Origin: an uncultured Lachnospiraceae bacterium
Lineage (GTDB): Bacteria > Bacillota > Clostridia > Lachnospirales > Lachnospiraceae
Assembly (NCBI GenBank): GCA_947566645.1
Contig: CANOKL010000010.1
Coordinates: 33,230-97,229, forward strand
Direction: 5' to 3'
DNA: 64,000 bases
Each line of letters opens with the position of its first letter. Position 1 is the stretch's first letter. A program made the position numbers and the translations under genes. This document shows positions 54,795-63,882 of the stretch, piece by piece. The notes under the pieces are model-generated. The model was not told the origin of the DNA. It did not search any database and saw only the letters and a list, made by a program, of their open reading frames with translations.

Positions 54795-56064
54795 TTCCCA
54801 TGACCTCCAACACTTTTTTTACGAGGGTTTCTACACAGCCAATCCGCAAATATACTGATTTTTTTTCTGTCGATTTCAATAAATACAAATAGTCAGCGCT
54901 TTCACAGAGTTCCATATATTCCTTTTGTACTTCATCCTTACATAAAATCAGCCTGTCTACGTCATCCTGTGACAATTTCTTTATTACATAACACCATGAT
55001 TCAAAAATAACCTTATTGACAGGGCGTCTCCGTCCATCATAGCATATTTTTCTGAAGGCATTTCTTCCCATTAAATTATACATATTATCCATCACACATC
55101 TAAATTCCTGCCCCATATGATCTAATTGTGCCTCTGACGCACAATTCAAATACTTCATTCCTTCGTTCAAAAACTCATCGATATTCCCTGAATACCGGTT
55201 CAAGTCCAGATAACAAAACGAAACATATCTAAGTACAAATTCCCGGTCAAGCATTCGTTCGCTCTTCACGCTCCCGCCTGTGGCAGACACAAAACATTTC
55301 ATTCCCGCACACTTTTGCAAAAATTGAGTAGACTTTCCCTGGAACAATGCATTTCTGATTTCCTGGGCCTCCAATGCGAGTCCCCCTGTATTAATCCGCT
55401 TAAAAATGTTGTATTTTACATTATCCGGAGTGGACGGATTCACCAGGTAAACATTAATTACTGTTTCATCGATTCTCCTTTGAAATGCTCTGGGAAGCTG
55501 ATCGTAAGCACATCTATTCAATTCTGGAAAAAATTCCATTTCCTGTAATCTTAAAGTCTTATCTACCACAAACTGTTTCAAGGCTGTCACCCGCTGCAAT
55601 CCATCTATAACAAGCCATTTGTCTTCATCCGAAGCGTCAAAATAAAATGCCGGCAATGGAATCCGCAGGAAAATAGACTCTATTAACTGACTTTTTTGCT
55701 TTTTATCCCACAAGCCAGCCTTCCTTTGGAAAGATGAATCAAATTCAATTTCTCCTTTTTGTATACGCTTCAGCAAAGAATCTAACGTCAGTGGCTTCAT
55801 AGTAATATCAATCTTGGAAGGATCAAAGGGCCTGACCTTCTCCCCTTCACAGGAATATGCAGTAACATCTGGTTCAACATCATCTTGAATCATTGAGATC
55901 CCACGCTCCATGAAATAATTTATAATCTCACCATAATTTTCGTCTGTCAATTTCATAGTCATATAGATCAAATTGAAATTGATAGAATTATTTTGATCTT
56001 TTGCAATATTATATAACTTCTCTAAATCTTCCTGTTCGCTTACTTTCAATGTATATTCACCCAT
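54778..56064 (-). CDS. DUF262 (GmrSD/ParB-like) protein
   Basis: The 428-residue protein carries the DUF262 core: LLKRIQKGEIEFDSSFQRKA, IPLPAFYFDA, and the ParB-like nucleotide motif WLVIDGLQRVTALKQFV. Next come FKRINTGGLALEAQEIRNAL and a helical C-terminal part. DUF262 domains occur in the modified-DNA endonuclease GmrSD and in other defence enzymes. The HNH DUF1524 domain of full GmrSD is not evident. An N-terminal extra domain of about 85 residues is unassigned. It is first in the three-gene unit. Confidence 0.85.
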   Translation of the reverse strand: MGEYTLKVSEQEDLEKLYNIAKDQNNSINFNLIYMTMKLTDENYGEIINYFMERGISMIQDDVEPDVTAYSCEGEKVRPFDPSKIDITMKPLTLDSLLKRIQKGEIEFDSSFQRKAGLWDKKQKSQLIESIFLRIPLPAFYFDASDEDKWLVIDGLQRVTALKQFVVDKTLRLQEMEFFPELNRCAYDQLPRAFQRRIDETVINVYLVNPSTPDNVKYNIFKRINTGGLALEAQEIRNALFQGKSTQFLQKCAGMKCFVSATGGSVKSERMLDREFVLRYVSFCYLDLNRYSGNIDEFLNEGMKYLNCASEAQLDHMGQEFRCVMDNMYNLMGRNAFRKICYDGRRRPVNKVIFESWCYVIKKLSQDDVDRLILCKDEVQKEYMELCESADYLYLLKSTEKKSVYLRIGCVETLVKKVLEVMGNDKAD

Positions 56065-56114
56065 TTTATCCTACTCCTAATATTATTTCCTTTTCATATA
56101 CAATAATACAGTTT

Positions 56115-56480
56115 TTAGTCTGTAAATTCACCCAATATCTCATTCAGTTTCTTTATTATGGCTTTCAGAGGTCTTGTCCTCATGTCCCGAATCAGATGTT
56201 TGACTTCTTTGCATTTCTTCGCAAATTTCTTCCTGCTGGTTTTCCTCTTCACCCGGAATTTACCGTTCCTGCCTTGCGAACAGTAATGTGTAAAACCCAG
56301 GAATGTGAAGGTCTCCGGCTTCCTGCCTTCACTTGCACACCTTTCCTCTGCAAATCTCCCAAACCCGATCAGTCTGGTCTTGCTTTCCTCCAGGGTCATT
56401 CCGAAGTGCTCCATCCTATATCTATCCGATAAACCTCTAATGGTAACTGTGTCATAAAATTCTCCTGTAAAATATTTCAA
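56115..56480 (-). pseudogene. Group II intron reverse transcriptase/maturase remnant
   Basis: Residues 25-100 (EESKTRLIGFGRFAEER, PETFTFLGFTHYCSQGRNGK, FRVKRKTSRKKF) match the last RT-domain and thumb segment of bacterial group II intron maturases. The catalytic RT core with YADD is missing, and a few unrelated residues form the N-terminus. Only about 120 residues remain of a protein of roughly 420-600. No domain V RNA hairpin was identified with confidence. Confidence 0.72.
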
Positions 56481-56505
56481 GGACTATGTTGCCATAGTCC
56501 TTGAA
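56476..56505. terminator. Perfect hairpin upstream of the maturase remnant
   Basis: TTCAAGGACTATG-ttgc-CATAGTCCTTGAA is a perfect 13-base-pair stem with a four-base loop. No long T-run follows on either strand, so it may be a terminator or a mobile-element end. Confidence 0.5.
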
Positions 56506-56506
56506 T

Positions 56507-56783
56507 GTAGTGTCACCGCAGCGACGCTAACGCTTTTTGAACGTCCACTTATTGGCAGGACTCTCCTTTAATAGTATTCTACCAAATAAAATTTTTTTGT
56601 CAATGCTTTTTCAAAAATTACTAAAATCTTTAGATATCTTTTGGTACTATTCATAGAGCCGTGCACCCTGCTACACGGCATCCAAGCCAGTAAAGTGGCG
56701 GTTTCCCTGACTTAACGGTAATCTTCGTCTTTCCTGCCTTCTTCCCTTTACCACCCCTGCCATTTTGTCAATCTCGCCGTCCA
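56507..56783. other. Intergenic stretch with a possible surface-protein relic
   Basis: On the minus strand, around 56690-56765, a short frame reads KGKKAGKTKITVKSGKP, which resembles the Lys-rich end of an Ig-like (Big_2) surface domain as in the proteins at 1-5526 and 57972-61853. It has no start and no stop-flanked gene. The rest is AT-rich with no visible gene. Confidence 0.35.
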
Positions 56784-56924
56784 GTCATTTCATCAAAGCA
56801 ATCGACAGCAATACGCACAGAATCCCCGCCACATTCCCCGCCTGCAGGTTCTCATGGAATACGGCGGTTCCAATCACCGCGGCAGCCACTGTCTCAATGG
56901 AGGCCACAACCGGCACTTTACTGC
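56784..56924. repeat. Direct repeat copy A: 3' end of the EamA gene
   Basis: These 141 bases recur at 63655-63795 in the same orientation with four visible mismatches, about 97% identity. Homology stops sharply at both ends. The two copies flank a 6.9-kb segment. Confidence 0.9.
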
Positions 56925-57654
56925 TCTCCGTAATCCCTTTCAGTCCCTTGAAATATAAAATATACGCAAATGCAGTGGGAATCAGGGCAAATCCTGCTCC
57001 CGTCAATAGAAGCGGCGGATAAAGCGGATTTTCCACAGATGTCCACGGGTGCAGAACCGACAGAAACAACGTGGCAAACAAAAAATTATAGGCAGACACC
57101 GCAAAAGGAGAACCTTCATCTGCCGCCAGTCTTCCGAAGATGGCAGTCAGGGAATAGCAGAAGCCGGATGCAATCCCGAACAACAGCCCCGAAGCCGCAA
57201 AGGACAGCCCCTCAAAGCGCCCACCTGTCACAGTCAGAATACAGCCTGCAATATTAACCCCAAGCGCCAGCAGTTTGCGCCTTCCGATCTTTTCCTTAAA
57301 AAATAAAAAAGACGTAATACAGGTAAATACCGGCGCTGTATACAACAGCACGGCGCTAAGCGACATCCCGATTGTATTTACCGCGCTGCTGTATACCACA
57401 TTATAGACTGCCTGACATACAAATCCCAGAAGGACGCAGGAAACCAGGGTATTTCTGCTCACAAGAAATGCTTTTGGCCCGTCCTTAATCAGCGTAATGA
57501 TCACAAGAAATACCAGTCCCAGCGCCATACGCAGGAAGCTCGTGTACGAAGAACTGGAGCCGTATCCCTGCATCAGCTTTACAAACAGCCCGATCGTTCC
57601 CCACAGACATCCTGCGGCAAAGATACAGGCATAGTTTTTTATCTCCCTGCTCAT
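56785..57654 (-). CDS. EamA-family DMT transporter
   Basis: The 289-residue protein has ten hydrophobic segments in two EamA repeats (CLWGTIGLFVKLMQGYGSSS at the start, VPVVASIETVAAAVIGTAVF near the end). Members export metabolites such as amino acids or take up small molecules; the substrate is unknown. It overlaps the next upstream gene's stop by four bases. Its last 47 codons are duplicated at 63655-63795. Confidence 0.9.
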   Translation of the reverse strand: MSREIKNYACIFAAGCLWGTIGLFVKLMQGYGSSSSYTSFLRMALGLVFLVIITLIKDGPKAFLVSRNTLVSCVLLGFVCQAVYNVVYSSAVNTIGMSLSAVLLYTAPVFTCITSFLFFKEKIGRRKLLALGVNIAGCILTVTGGRFEGLSFAASGLLFGIASGFCYSLTAIFGRLAADEGSPFAVSAYNFLFATLFLSVLHPWTSVENPLYPPLLLTGAGFALIPTAFAYILYFKGLKGITESSKVPVVASIETVAAAVIGTAVFHENLQAGNVAGILCVLLSIALMK

Positions 57655-57830
57655 CTGATTACCGAATATTGCAAAAGCTCATACAAAAGCTTTGTCCCTT
57701 CCGTAATCTCCTCCGGAAGAAGCGCCCGGGCCACCTGCTTCCATTCACTGTCCGGCTCCTCCAGATTACGCAGCATGGCATAATCTCCGTCAATCCGTTC
57801 AACCACGTACTTGCATGATTTAAATTCCAT
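57651..57830 (-). CDS. Small DUF3006-like protein
   Basis: From ATG at 57830 (AGAGGAAT upstream) the 59-residue protein reads YVVERIDGDYAMLRNLEE and LLPEEITEGTKLLYEL. That resembles DUF3006 proteins, small beta-rich proteins with a conserved ER(I/L)xG core and LP...EG. It is translationally coupled to the EamA gene by a four-base overlap. Function is unknown. Confidence 0.65.
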   Translation of the reverse strand: MEFKSCKYVVERIDGDYAMLRNLEEPDSEWKQVARALLPEEITEGTKLLYELLQYSVIR

Positions 57831-57971
57831 TATTCCTCTCCGCCTTTCTGTCTGAAATCTCTGTCCTCGTCTGTATGATTCCAATCTGATGATACAAGTG
57901 TCAATAGGTCATGCGTTTCATGCCCGCAGAACCTATTGACATGCAAAACACCAAGAATCTATTTGTTCCGG

Positions 57972-60900
57972 CTACCGTCTTACTTTCACCTTTACGGTAA
58001 AGGTTTTCTTCTTTCCGTTTTTCAATTTTACGGTCACTTTAATCTTCGCCGATCCTTTTTTCTTTCCGGTTACTTTTCCTTTTTTGCTTACTGATACAAT
58101 CTTTTTGTTGCTTGCTCTGTAAGTGATACTCTTTACCTTCAAGCCAGAGGGCTTGCTGACCTTGATTTTTTTGCTTTTCTTTTTCCTGAGGCTGATCTGC
58201 TTCGTTACTTTGACCTTTTTAAGCAGGGCTGCCTGTGTGGTATTCTTCTTCGCGGGTTTCTTTCCGTCTGTAAGTGTGCCTCCCACAGTGGAGCCTCCGG
58301 TGCTTCCGCCCGTGTTATTTCCTCCTGTACCGCTGCTGCCGCCCGAGGGCTTGTCGCCCCTGCCGTCGTCCGGCTCCTGCTCCTTCTCATACTGAGCCGT
58401 CAGCTTTACATTGCCGGAAGGCATGGTGACTATGGCTGTCTTTGCCTTCTGAGCCGAGATCACAGTACCCGGTATGCTGCTCTCCCAGCCCGTGAATACC
58501 ATCCCTTCCTCGTCCGCCGCACAGACCGTCACCTTTTCCCCTTCGCAGAATTCGCCAGAGAATGCCATTCCGTCTTCTGTTACCAGGTAAGCATTGTCAA
58601 GGGTCAGGGCGTATTTCTTTTTTGTGGTGTCTCCTGTGTCCGCCACCGGAGCAAGGGTGCTTCCGCCCTTTTCTTCCCGGATCTCACAGCCCGGATTTTC
58701 CTCTGGTGATGTGGCCGTGGAGGTATACCGGATGTCTTTCTGTAATGGGATGTCTGTATATTTTATGGTCCGGGTCAGGCGGCTGCTGTTGTTATACTCG
58801 CCTTCATTTTCATACTTCTCCACAGTAATGTCCATGGTTCCGGTATCGGTTCCGGTGTAAGAAATCGTGTACTGTTCTTTCCCACTGTAGAACCAGATTT
58901 CCTTTTTCTCTCCTTCTGCCGACACGGTGAGCGGTTCTCCCTCTTTGCACCAGGGCATGCCGCCGGTCACGGATGCCACTGTCTCGCCTGACGCATTGGT
59001 TACGCGGATGTCTACCGGGCAGTGGATATAGTATTTTTCACTCAGCTCCTGTATAGAGTCCTTGTATCTTGTGTGTTCTTCCGGATAATCCAGTTCCAGG
59101 GCGGTTATCCAGTTGACCTGTGTAAAACCATAACCCTGGCGGTAGCTGTTACTGGCATTCTGGATATATTTCTTTAATTCTTCGCCATTTCCTACGCCAA
59201 ACTTTTTATAAAGCTTCCCCCAGAGGCTGTCTGTCACAGTACTGGTAAACGCAAGCGCGCTCTCGCAGTCCTGGTCCAGGTAGCTGTAATAGATATCTAT
59301 GGAAGCAAGATAGTTTTCTGCGTTGTTCCTGTCCCTCTTAGAAGCAAACGCGGATTTTTCCTTCTCATAGGCTTTCTTGGCCAGTTTGCAGACCTCAGTC
59401 GTGGCGGACAGCTTGATGGTGCGTTCCGCTATGTCGCTTGTCTGAAAGACAGAATCGGATATAAACATGCCTGCTTTATAGGATGCCCAGAACATCGCCG
59501 CTGCCGGATGCGCTGCACTGATTGAAATCTTCACGTTATCCCACAGCTTATCCATCCCTTTCTTCACAACCTGCTTTCCGACAGAAAGCATCGCGCCCGT
59601 AGCTGCATCCTCCAAGAGGCGGTCCGACTGCTTCCTCATAATATCTGCACATTCCGACAGCGCATCTTTTAAGTCCTTATTACTGTCCAGGCATGCCGCA
59701 AGCATATCAGCAAGAATCTGCTTATAAGATTCTGTCATGGCCGCAAGCTGTTCACACTGGATACAGTGCTCTGCATAGTCCATGACCTCATCTAACGTGT
59801 CCAGAGTCTTTGATACTTTACCAAGGGAAGCGGCTGCTTTTGCGATTTTACTGTTGGATTTAAAATAGTCCTGGGACACTGTGCGCAGTGTCTCTTTCTG
59901 CTGCTGTGTCATCCCGGACAGGTCGTACGCTTCCCCTACCGTAATTCCGTAGGTATCCGCCATAACCGTCTTAATTGTACCCATCAGCCGTGACGCGTCC
60001 TTTACAAGATCCTCGCCCGGAATCTCCATGTTTATTGACGCATCCTGGAATATGGCAAAAATAATCCCCTCATACAGATCCTTTTTAGTGAGTGTCTTGT
60101 CCACATCCAGTATCTTGGAAGGGGACTCCACTGTCTCAAGGGTCTTCTTCATCTTGTCCCAAAGGACGGCCTCGGTGTCAAGGCCATTTTCCTTTGCTGC
60201 AGAGTACATGATCTGCGAAGGTGTCTCCGAATTGACGTGGAAGTTCAGATATCCGTCAGCCCCGGTATCCTGATTCCAGTCGTATATGTAAGAGGCATGG
60301 TAAATGCTCTCTATGAATTCATCGTCTTTATTATCCTCCTCCGCTTCCTCAACCGTCAGTTCACAGCTTGCCGTAAGGCCGTTTGAGGTCTTTCCTGTGA
60401 TGGTCACGGTTCCTTTTGCCTTTGGCATGACAGATATGCTAAAAGCAACCGAGCGGTTGTCCGGCACATACAGACCGGGCTTGCAGGCCGTAACTTCTGC
60501 AACCGCAGGGTTGTTGCTGCTCCAGGAAATCTTTTTAAGCTCTGATTCTAAAAAATTCCCGGAAGAGTCTGCGGCTTCTGAAAGCTTCAAGCTTCCGCCG
60601 ATAGACACACTTTTATTCACTGTGCTTGACTTTTTCGAGGTCAGCGTAAATTCCGCGATGGTGTTGTCCTGGCCGGGAATTGCGGGGGTAGAAGGGCTGT
60701 TGATTTCATGCTCCGTTCCGTCGGAGCATACCGTGCCCGCGTAGAGCCATTGATTGGATGCTAGATTAAGATTTAAAGCAGGGCGGACACCGATGATATC
60801 AAAATCAACACCCCAACCGCGATAGTCAACAGCGTGCGTATCAACACAGCCGTCATAACTCACATATGTAGCATGATCAGAACTATGCCCTGGCGAACGC

Positions 60901-61853
60901 AACCACCACTCGCAACAGCCTTTGCCTTTATTATCATAATATTCTGCAGATATCCCCATCGCCTTTGCATAAGTACTGCTACTGCATCTACGTGCATCAT
61001 CATCTGTAACCCTTCCAAAATCGAAACCAAAGGATATCGCACTGTCTCCGAATACCTCTGATTCAGACAAGAAAAATATTTTATCTGCTGTGTCATTTCC
61101 TCCAAATGTTCCATTGTATGTACCATCTGCATTTACTACCGCTGAATCTACAATTGCTATCTGCTCTTCTGAAGTAAATGAACTACCAATAAAGTTCCTA
61201 CCACTATAATTGATATCCTGCTTATTAAAACCCACACCATATCCATTAAGCCAACTTCTTATTGTACTGGTCTCCCATGTCACGTCTTCATATACTGTAT
61301 GATATTGTTGATCATCCAACGCAATATCTGATATTAGAAACGCCTCGTTTCCATCTGTTTTTAATATACGCCACTTAATCGGCTCATATCTAAAATAATG
61401 CCAACTAATGGCATCCGACCAATTATAATGATATTCAGACGAATAATAAAAGCTCCATGTTGCATCCTCCTTTTTTATCCTCCGATATTTGTCACCACTT
61501 TGCAGGGTTATCTCATTGTTATCATTCCACCCCGACGCGCTCTGCAGGGTATCATACAGGCTGCTATCCGCTATGATATCACCTTCTCTCAGCATACTCT
61601 TATCCACCGCAGTATACTCCTCTGCGGAAGGAACCACTTCCGCCTGCGGATAGCTTCCGAACCACACGCAGTCCCATGTGACCTTCTGCCCCGCTTCCAT
61701 ACTGGAATCCGGCACAATCTCCGGGTTGCTTAAACTGGAAGCATCCTTCTCCACCGGCTCCTGCGCCCTTACTGTGAATCCGGTATACAGCCCTGCGGAC
61801 ATAACCACAGTCAGCAGGAGCGCTGTCATCCTTTTTATCACTTTACTCTTCAT
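57972..61853 (-). CDS. Large secreted protein with DUF6273, Ig-like and InlB-type domains
   Basis: I choose the ATG at 61853 (AGGAGG ten bases upstream): 1,293 residues. A signal peptide (KRMTALLLTVVMSAGLYTGF) ends near VRA. Residues 40-380 are DUF6273-like, a C-lectin-like fold (WDCVWFGSYPQAEV, WRILKTDGNEAFLIS, WWLRSPG, GVRPALNLNL). Next is an Ig-like module (AVAEVTACKPG), a long helical region, an InlB-type repeat (FTGWESSIPGTVISAQ), a Gly/Ser linker (SGGSSGTGGNNTGGSTGG) and a C-terminal Big_2 domain extremely rich in Lys. No LPxTG is seen; the Lys-rich end may bind the wall by charge. The role is probably adhesion or carbohydrate binding. Confidence 0.85.
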   Translation of the reverse strand: MKSKVIKRMTALLLTVVMSAGLYTGFTVRAQEPVEKDASSLSNPEIVPDSSMEAGQKVTWDCVWFGSYPQAEVVPSAEEYTAVDKSMLREGDIIADSSLYDTLQSASGWNDNNEITLQSGDKYRRIKKEDATWSFYYSSEYHYNWSDAISWHYFRYEPIKWRILKTDGNEAFLISDIALDDQQYHTVYEDVTWETSTIRSWLNGYGVGFNKQDINYSGRNFIGSSFTSEEQIAIVDSAVVNADGTYNGTFGGNDTADKIFFLSESEVFGDSAISFGFDFGRVTDDDARRCSSSTYAKAMGISAEYYDNKGKGCCEWWLRSPGHSSDHATYVSYDGCVDTHAVDYRGWGVDFDIIGVRPALNLNLASNQWLYAGTVCSDGTEHEINSPSTPAIPGQDNTIAEFTLTSKKSSTVNKSVSIGGSLKLSEAADSSGNFLESELKKISWSSNNPAVAEVTACKPGLYVPDNRSVAFSISVMPKAKGTVTITGKTSNGLTASCELTVEEAEEDNKDDEFIESIYHASYIYDWNQDTGADGYLNFHVNSETPSQIMYSAAKENGLDTEAVLWDKMKKTLETVESPSKILDVDKTLTKKDLYEGIIFAIFQDASINMEIPGEDLVKDASRLMGTIKTVMADTYGITVGEAYDLSGMTQQQKETLRTVSQDYFKSNSKIAKAAASLGKVSKTLDTLDEVMDYAEHCIQCEQLAAMTESYKQILADMLAACLDSNKDLKDALSECADIMRKQSDRLLEDAATGAMLSVGKQVVKKGMDKLWDNVKISISAAHPAAAMFWASYKAGMFISDSVFQTSDIAERTIKLSATTEVCKLAKKAYEKEKSAFASKRDRNNAENYLASIDIYYSYLDQDCESALAFTSTVTDSLWGKLYKKFGVGNGEELKKYIQNASNSYRQGYGFTQVNWITALELDYPEEHTRYKDSIQELSEKYYIHCPVDIRVTNASGETVASVTGGMPWCKEGEPLTVSAEGEKKEIWFYSGKEQYTISYTGTDTGTMDITVEKYENEGEYNNSSRLTRTIKYTDIPLQKDIRYTSTATSPEENPGCEIREEKGGSTLAPVADTGDTTKKKYALTLDNAYLVTEDGMAFSGEFCEGEKVTVCAADEEGMVFTGWESSIPGTVISAQKAKTAIVTMPSGNVKLTAQYEKEQEPDDGRGDKPSGGSSGTGGNNTGGSTGGSTVGGTLTDGKKPAKKNTTQAALLKKVKVTKQISLRKKKSKKIKVSKPSGLKVKSITYRASNKKIVSVSKKGKVTGKKKGSAKIKVTVKLKNGKKKTFTVKVKVRR

Positions 61854-61984
61854 TCTTCTCATTCCTCCTCTTCTTTTTCTGCTGTATCTGTGTACTCCTT
61901 CAAATGCAAATGGCACCGCCTTCCAATGTTCGCCTGAAAAATCCATCTCATAGCCTTTATCCGTCAGTTATAACTTCCCCCACA

Positions 61985-62200
61985 TTACATCCACTCGTTA
62001 TTGGCAGCATACCATTGTTCTGTAAACTCTTTTCTTCCCACCGCTGCTGTATACGGTTTTGCCAGGAAATCTTTTATTCTTTTCAGTACAGTACTGTAAT
62101 CATCCGTTTTTGAGTCGATTTTACGGACAAAAGCTCTCCATTTCTTCTGCATTGTTTCGGCTGTCAAAATCGGTAACAGAATATATGAATAATCCGCCCA
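61985..62200 (-). pseudogene. C-terminal relic of an AbiEii-type nucleotidyltransferase toxin
   Basis: The frame right after the AbiEi stop (DYSYILLPILTAETMQKKWR, then YSTVLKRIKDFLAKP and EFTEQW) matches the final 60-70 residues of AbiEii/AbiGii toxins. The nucleotidyltransferase core of about 230 residues is gone. The remnant is in the same frame as the antitoxin, with only its stop codon between, so a single deletion joined the ends. Confidence 0.7.
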
Positions 62201-62203
62201 ATA

Positions 62204-62713
62204 TCAGCCATTAAGTAACACCTCCATTATATTCATAACTTTTGTATAAAGTTTCATTTCTTTTGCGTACTTCGAGAGGTTCGCAAGATTTTTATTTTTA
62301 TCGGTTGCGTATGCGTTGACAGCCTTATTAAAAATTTCGTTGTCAAGTTTTGTTCGATACTTAAAACAATCACATATTGTGCGTTCCCGGTCATATACAG
62401 CAAGCGCTATGTCATTAAAATTATCTGTGATTTTTCCCATATGGAAAAATTGTTTTTGAATATAGTAAGCCTTTATCGGGAATTCATCTATTTTTTTTAT
62501 GGCACGAGACGCTGTTCTTGGCACGGCAACAGACCATTCACGAGGAGAAAAATCACTATACCCATAATGAAACAAGGCGGATTCCACACAAATAATCCCT
62601 TGTGGCAGAAGCTCTCGTATCAACTGTTCCTCTGTAACTTGATTGCTTTGTGGAAACTGATAAACACCTCGTCGGATTCTTTCGATAAAACCTTCTTTAC
62701 AAAGTGCAGCCAC
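62204..62713 (-). CDS. AbiEi-type antitoxin, truncated at the N-terminus
   Basis: The protein (CKEGFIERIRRGVYQFPQSN, IICVESALFHYGYSDFSPRE, LAVYDRERTICDCFKYRTK, VMNIMEVLLNG) is a type IV antitoxin of the AbiEi family. The N-terminal winged helix lacks its first 25-30 residues. Upstream, a KQKLLTLQQK stretch in another frame suggests a frameshift near 62735. The start codon is uncertain. With its toxin partner mostly deleted, this is an orphan and possibly non-functional. Confidence 0.75.
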   Translation of the reverse strand: MAALCKEGFIERIRRGVYQFPQSNQVTEEQLIRELLPQGIICVESALFHYGYSDFSPREWSVAVPRTASRAIKKIDEFPIKAYYIQKQFFHMGKITDNFNDIALAVYDRERTICDCFKYRTKLDNEIFNKAVNAYATDKNKNLANLSKYAKEMKLYTKVMNIMEVLLNG

Positions 62714-62899
62714 ATCATAATTCTTTATACCTTCTGCTGTAAAGTCAGCAGTTTTTGCTTATCACACGATCCCCTGCAACTATCCAATCTGTTCAGGCCG
62801 TTTTTCTGGCCAACATACAGATAAAGAGAAGCCTGGGGGATTTTACTATGACAAAGTGGAATTTACTTTGTCAATCAACCTTTTTTTGTACAATCGTTA

Positions 62900-63253
62900 T
62901 TATTTAAATCGAGTCATACCAGATAAAAGATATAAGCAATACTGATTCATGCTGACTCCCTCCCGTTTAGACTGTTCGGAAAGTTGCCGGTGCAGACTTT
63001 TGGGAATCCGCAGCTTAAACTGTCCGGAATAATCGTTCAGCTCATTTGGATTAGGAATCTCCTGCCCTTCTTCCAGTGCGGCCTGCAACCATGCCTTTTT
63101 TGCGTCCTTTGCATTACTGACTGCGGATTCTAAAGTCTCACCACAGGTCATACACCCCGGCAGTTCCGGAAACGTCACGGCATAGCCACCTTCCTCCGAA
63201 TCAGGCACAATCTCCATACGGTATGGCCTCTCCATATATTCATTCAGCGTCAT
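62900..63253 (-). CDS. hicB: HicB-type antitoxin
   Basis: The protein has the partial RNase-H-like HicB fold (YAVTFPELPGCMTCGETLES, NAKDAKKAWLQAALEEG) and a C-terminal ribbon-helix-helix DNA-binding part (FKLRIPKSLHRQLSEQSKRE). At 117 residues it is normal. It neutralises HicA and represses the operon. It overlaps hicA by 14 bases. Confidence 0.92.
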   Translation of the reverse strand: MTLNEYMERPYRMEIVPDSEEGGYAVTFPELPGCMTCGETLESAVSNAKDAKKAWLQAALEEGQEIPNPNELNDYSGQFKLRIPKSLHRQLSEQSKREGVSMNQYCLYLLSGMTRFK

Positions 63254-63494
63254 CGGTATCTACCTCACTTTCTATCACATTCTTGACCATTTCCACATAT
63301 ACCTTCTTTATCGGCTCGTGTTTTGGAATCGTCAGCGGCCTGTACCCCTCTTTCCTAAAGGTGCAATGGCTACTTCCACCTTTGGGCTGATACATTTCAT
63401 AGCCGTAACTTTCCAATACTTTACGTAGTTCAGCAAAACGCATATCCTTTGACAAAGAACATATCTTTTCTAATAATTTATCCCACTTCGACAT
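63240..63494 (-). CDS. hicA: HicA-type mRNA interferase toxin
   Basis: The dsRNA-binding-like fold has the catalytic His in GGSSHCTFRKEG and the start MRFAELRKVLESYGYEMYQP. ATG at 63494 has AGGAGG seven bases upstream; 84 residues. HicA cleaves mRNA and is silenced by the adjacent HicB. Confidence 0.92.
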   Translation of the reverse strand: MSKWDKLLEKICSLSKDMRFAELRKVLESYGYEMYQPKGGSSHCTFRKEGYRPLTIPKHEPIKKVYVEMVKNVIESEVDTDDAE

Positions 63495-63513
63495 CAGAAT
63501 ACCTCCTACAATC

Positions 63514-63542
63514 ATTATAAGTGGTGTCATATATGGTGTCAA
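63514..63542 (-). promoter_or_regulatory. hicAB promoter with overlapping GGTGTCA repeats
   Basis: On the minus strand, TTGACA (63542-63537) and TATAAT (63519-63514) are 17 bases apart, a perfect promoter. GGTGTCA occurs twice on the plus strand (63523-63529, 63535-63541), 12 bases apart, covering the -35 and spacer. It is the likely HicB operator. Confidence 0.75.
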
Positions 63543-63654
63543 TCCATTTTACACTCCAGCAGGTGTCTACCTCCTACGCACCCCCCCTCTCCCTCGAATC
63601 ATGTTCTTACGGAATGCGAAGCTTACGCGCATTCCAGACCCATGAATAGTAACG

Positions 63655-63795
63655 GTCATTTCATCAAAGCAATCGACAGCAATACGCACAGGATCTCTGC
63701 CACATTCCCCGCCTGCAGGTTCTCATGGAATACGGCGGTTCCAATCACCGCGGCAGCCACTGTCTCAATGGAGGCCACAACCGGCACCTTACTGC
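63655..63795 (-). pseudogene. Duplicated 3' end of the EamA gene (direct repeat copy B)
   Basis: About 97% identical to 56784-56924, this encodes the last 47 residues of the EamA transporter (VPVVASIETVAAAVIGTAVF) with no 5' part. It ends abruptly at 63795 where unrelated AT-rich DNA starts. It is a pseudogene fragment made by duplication or by integration at the gene's 3' end. Confidence 0.88.
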
Positions 63796-63882
63796 TTGCG
63801 TATATGAAAGTTCATATTTTGTGTGTTGATATTATTCGTTCAAACGGATATAATAAAAACAGTACAATTTAGGAGGACAGAA

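Noticed and set aside
54778..56064. Full GmrSD type IV restriction enzyme
   Set aside because: The DUF262 half is present but I see no DUF1524 HNH motif in the rest of the protein.
56480..56700. Group II intron RNA (domains V-VI) upstream of the maturase relic
   Set aside because: No convincing domain V hairpin with the AGC triad could be found by eye; the strong hairpin at 56476 does not fit it.
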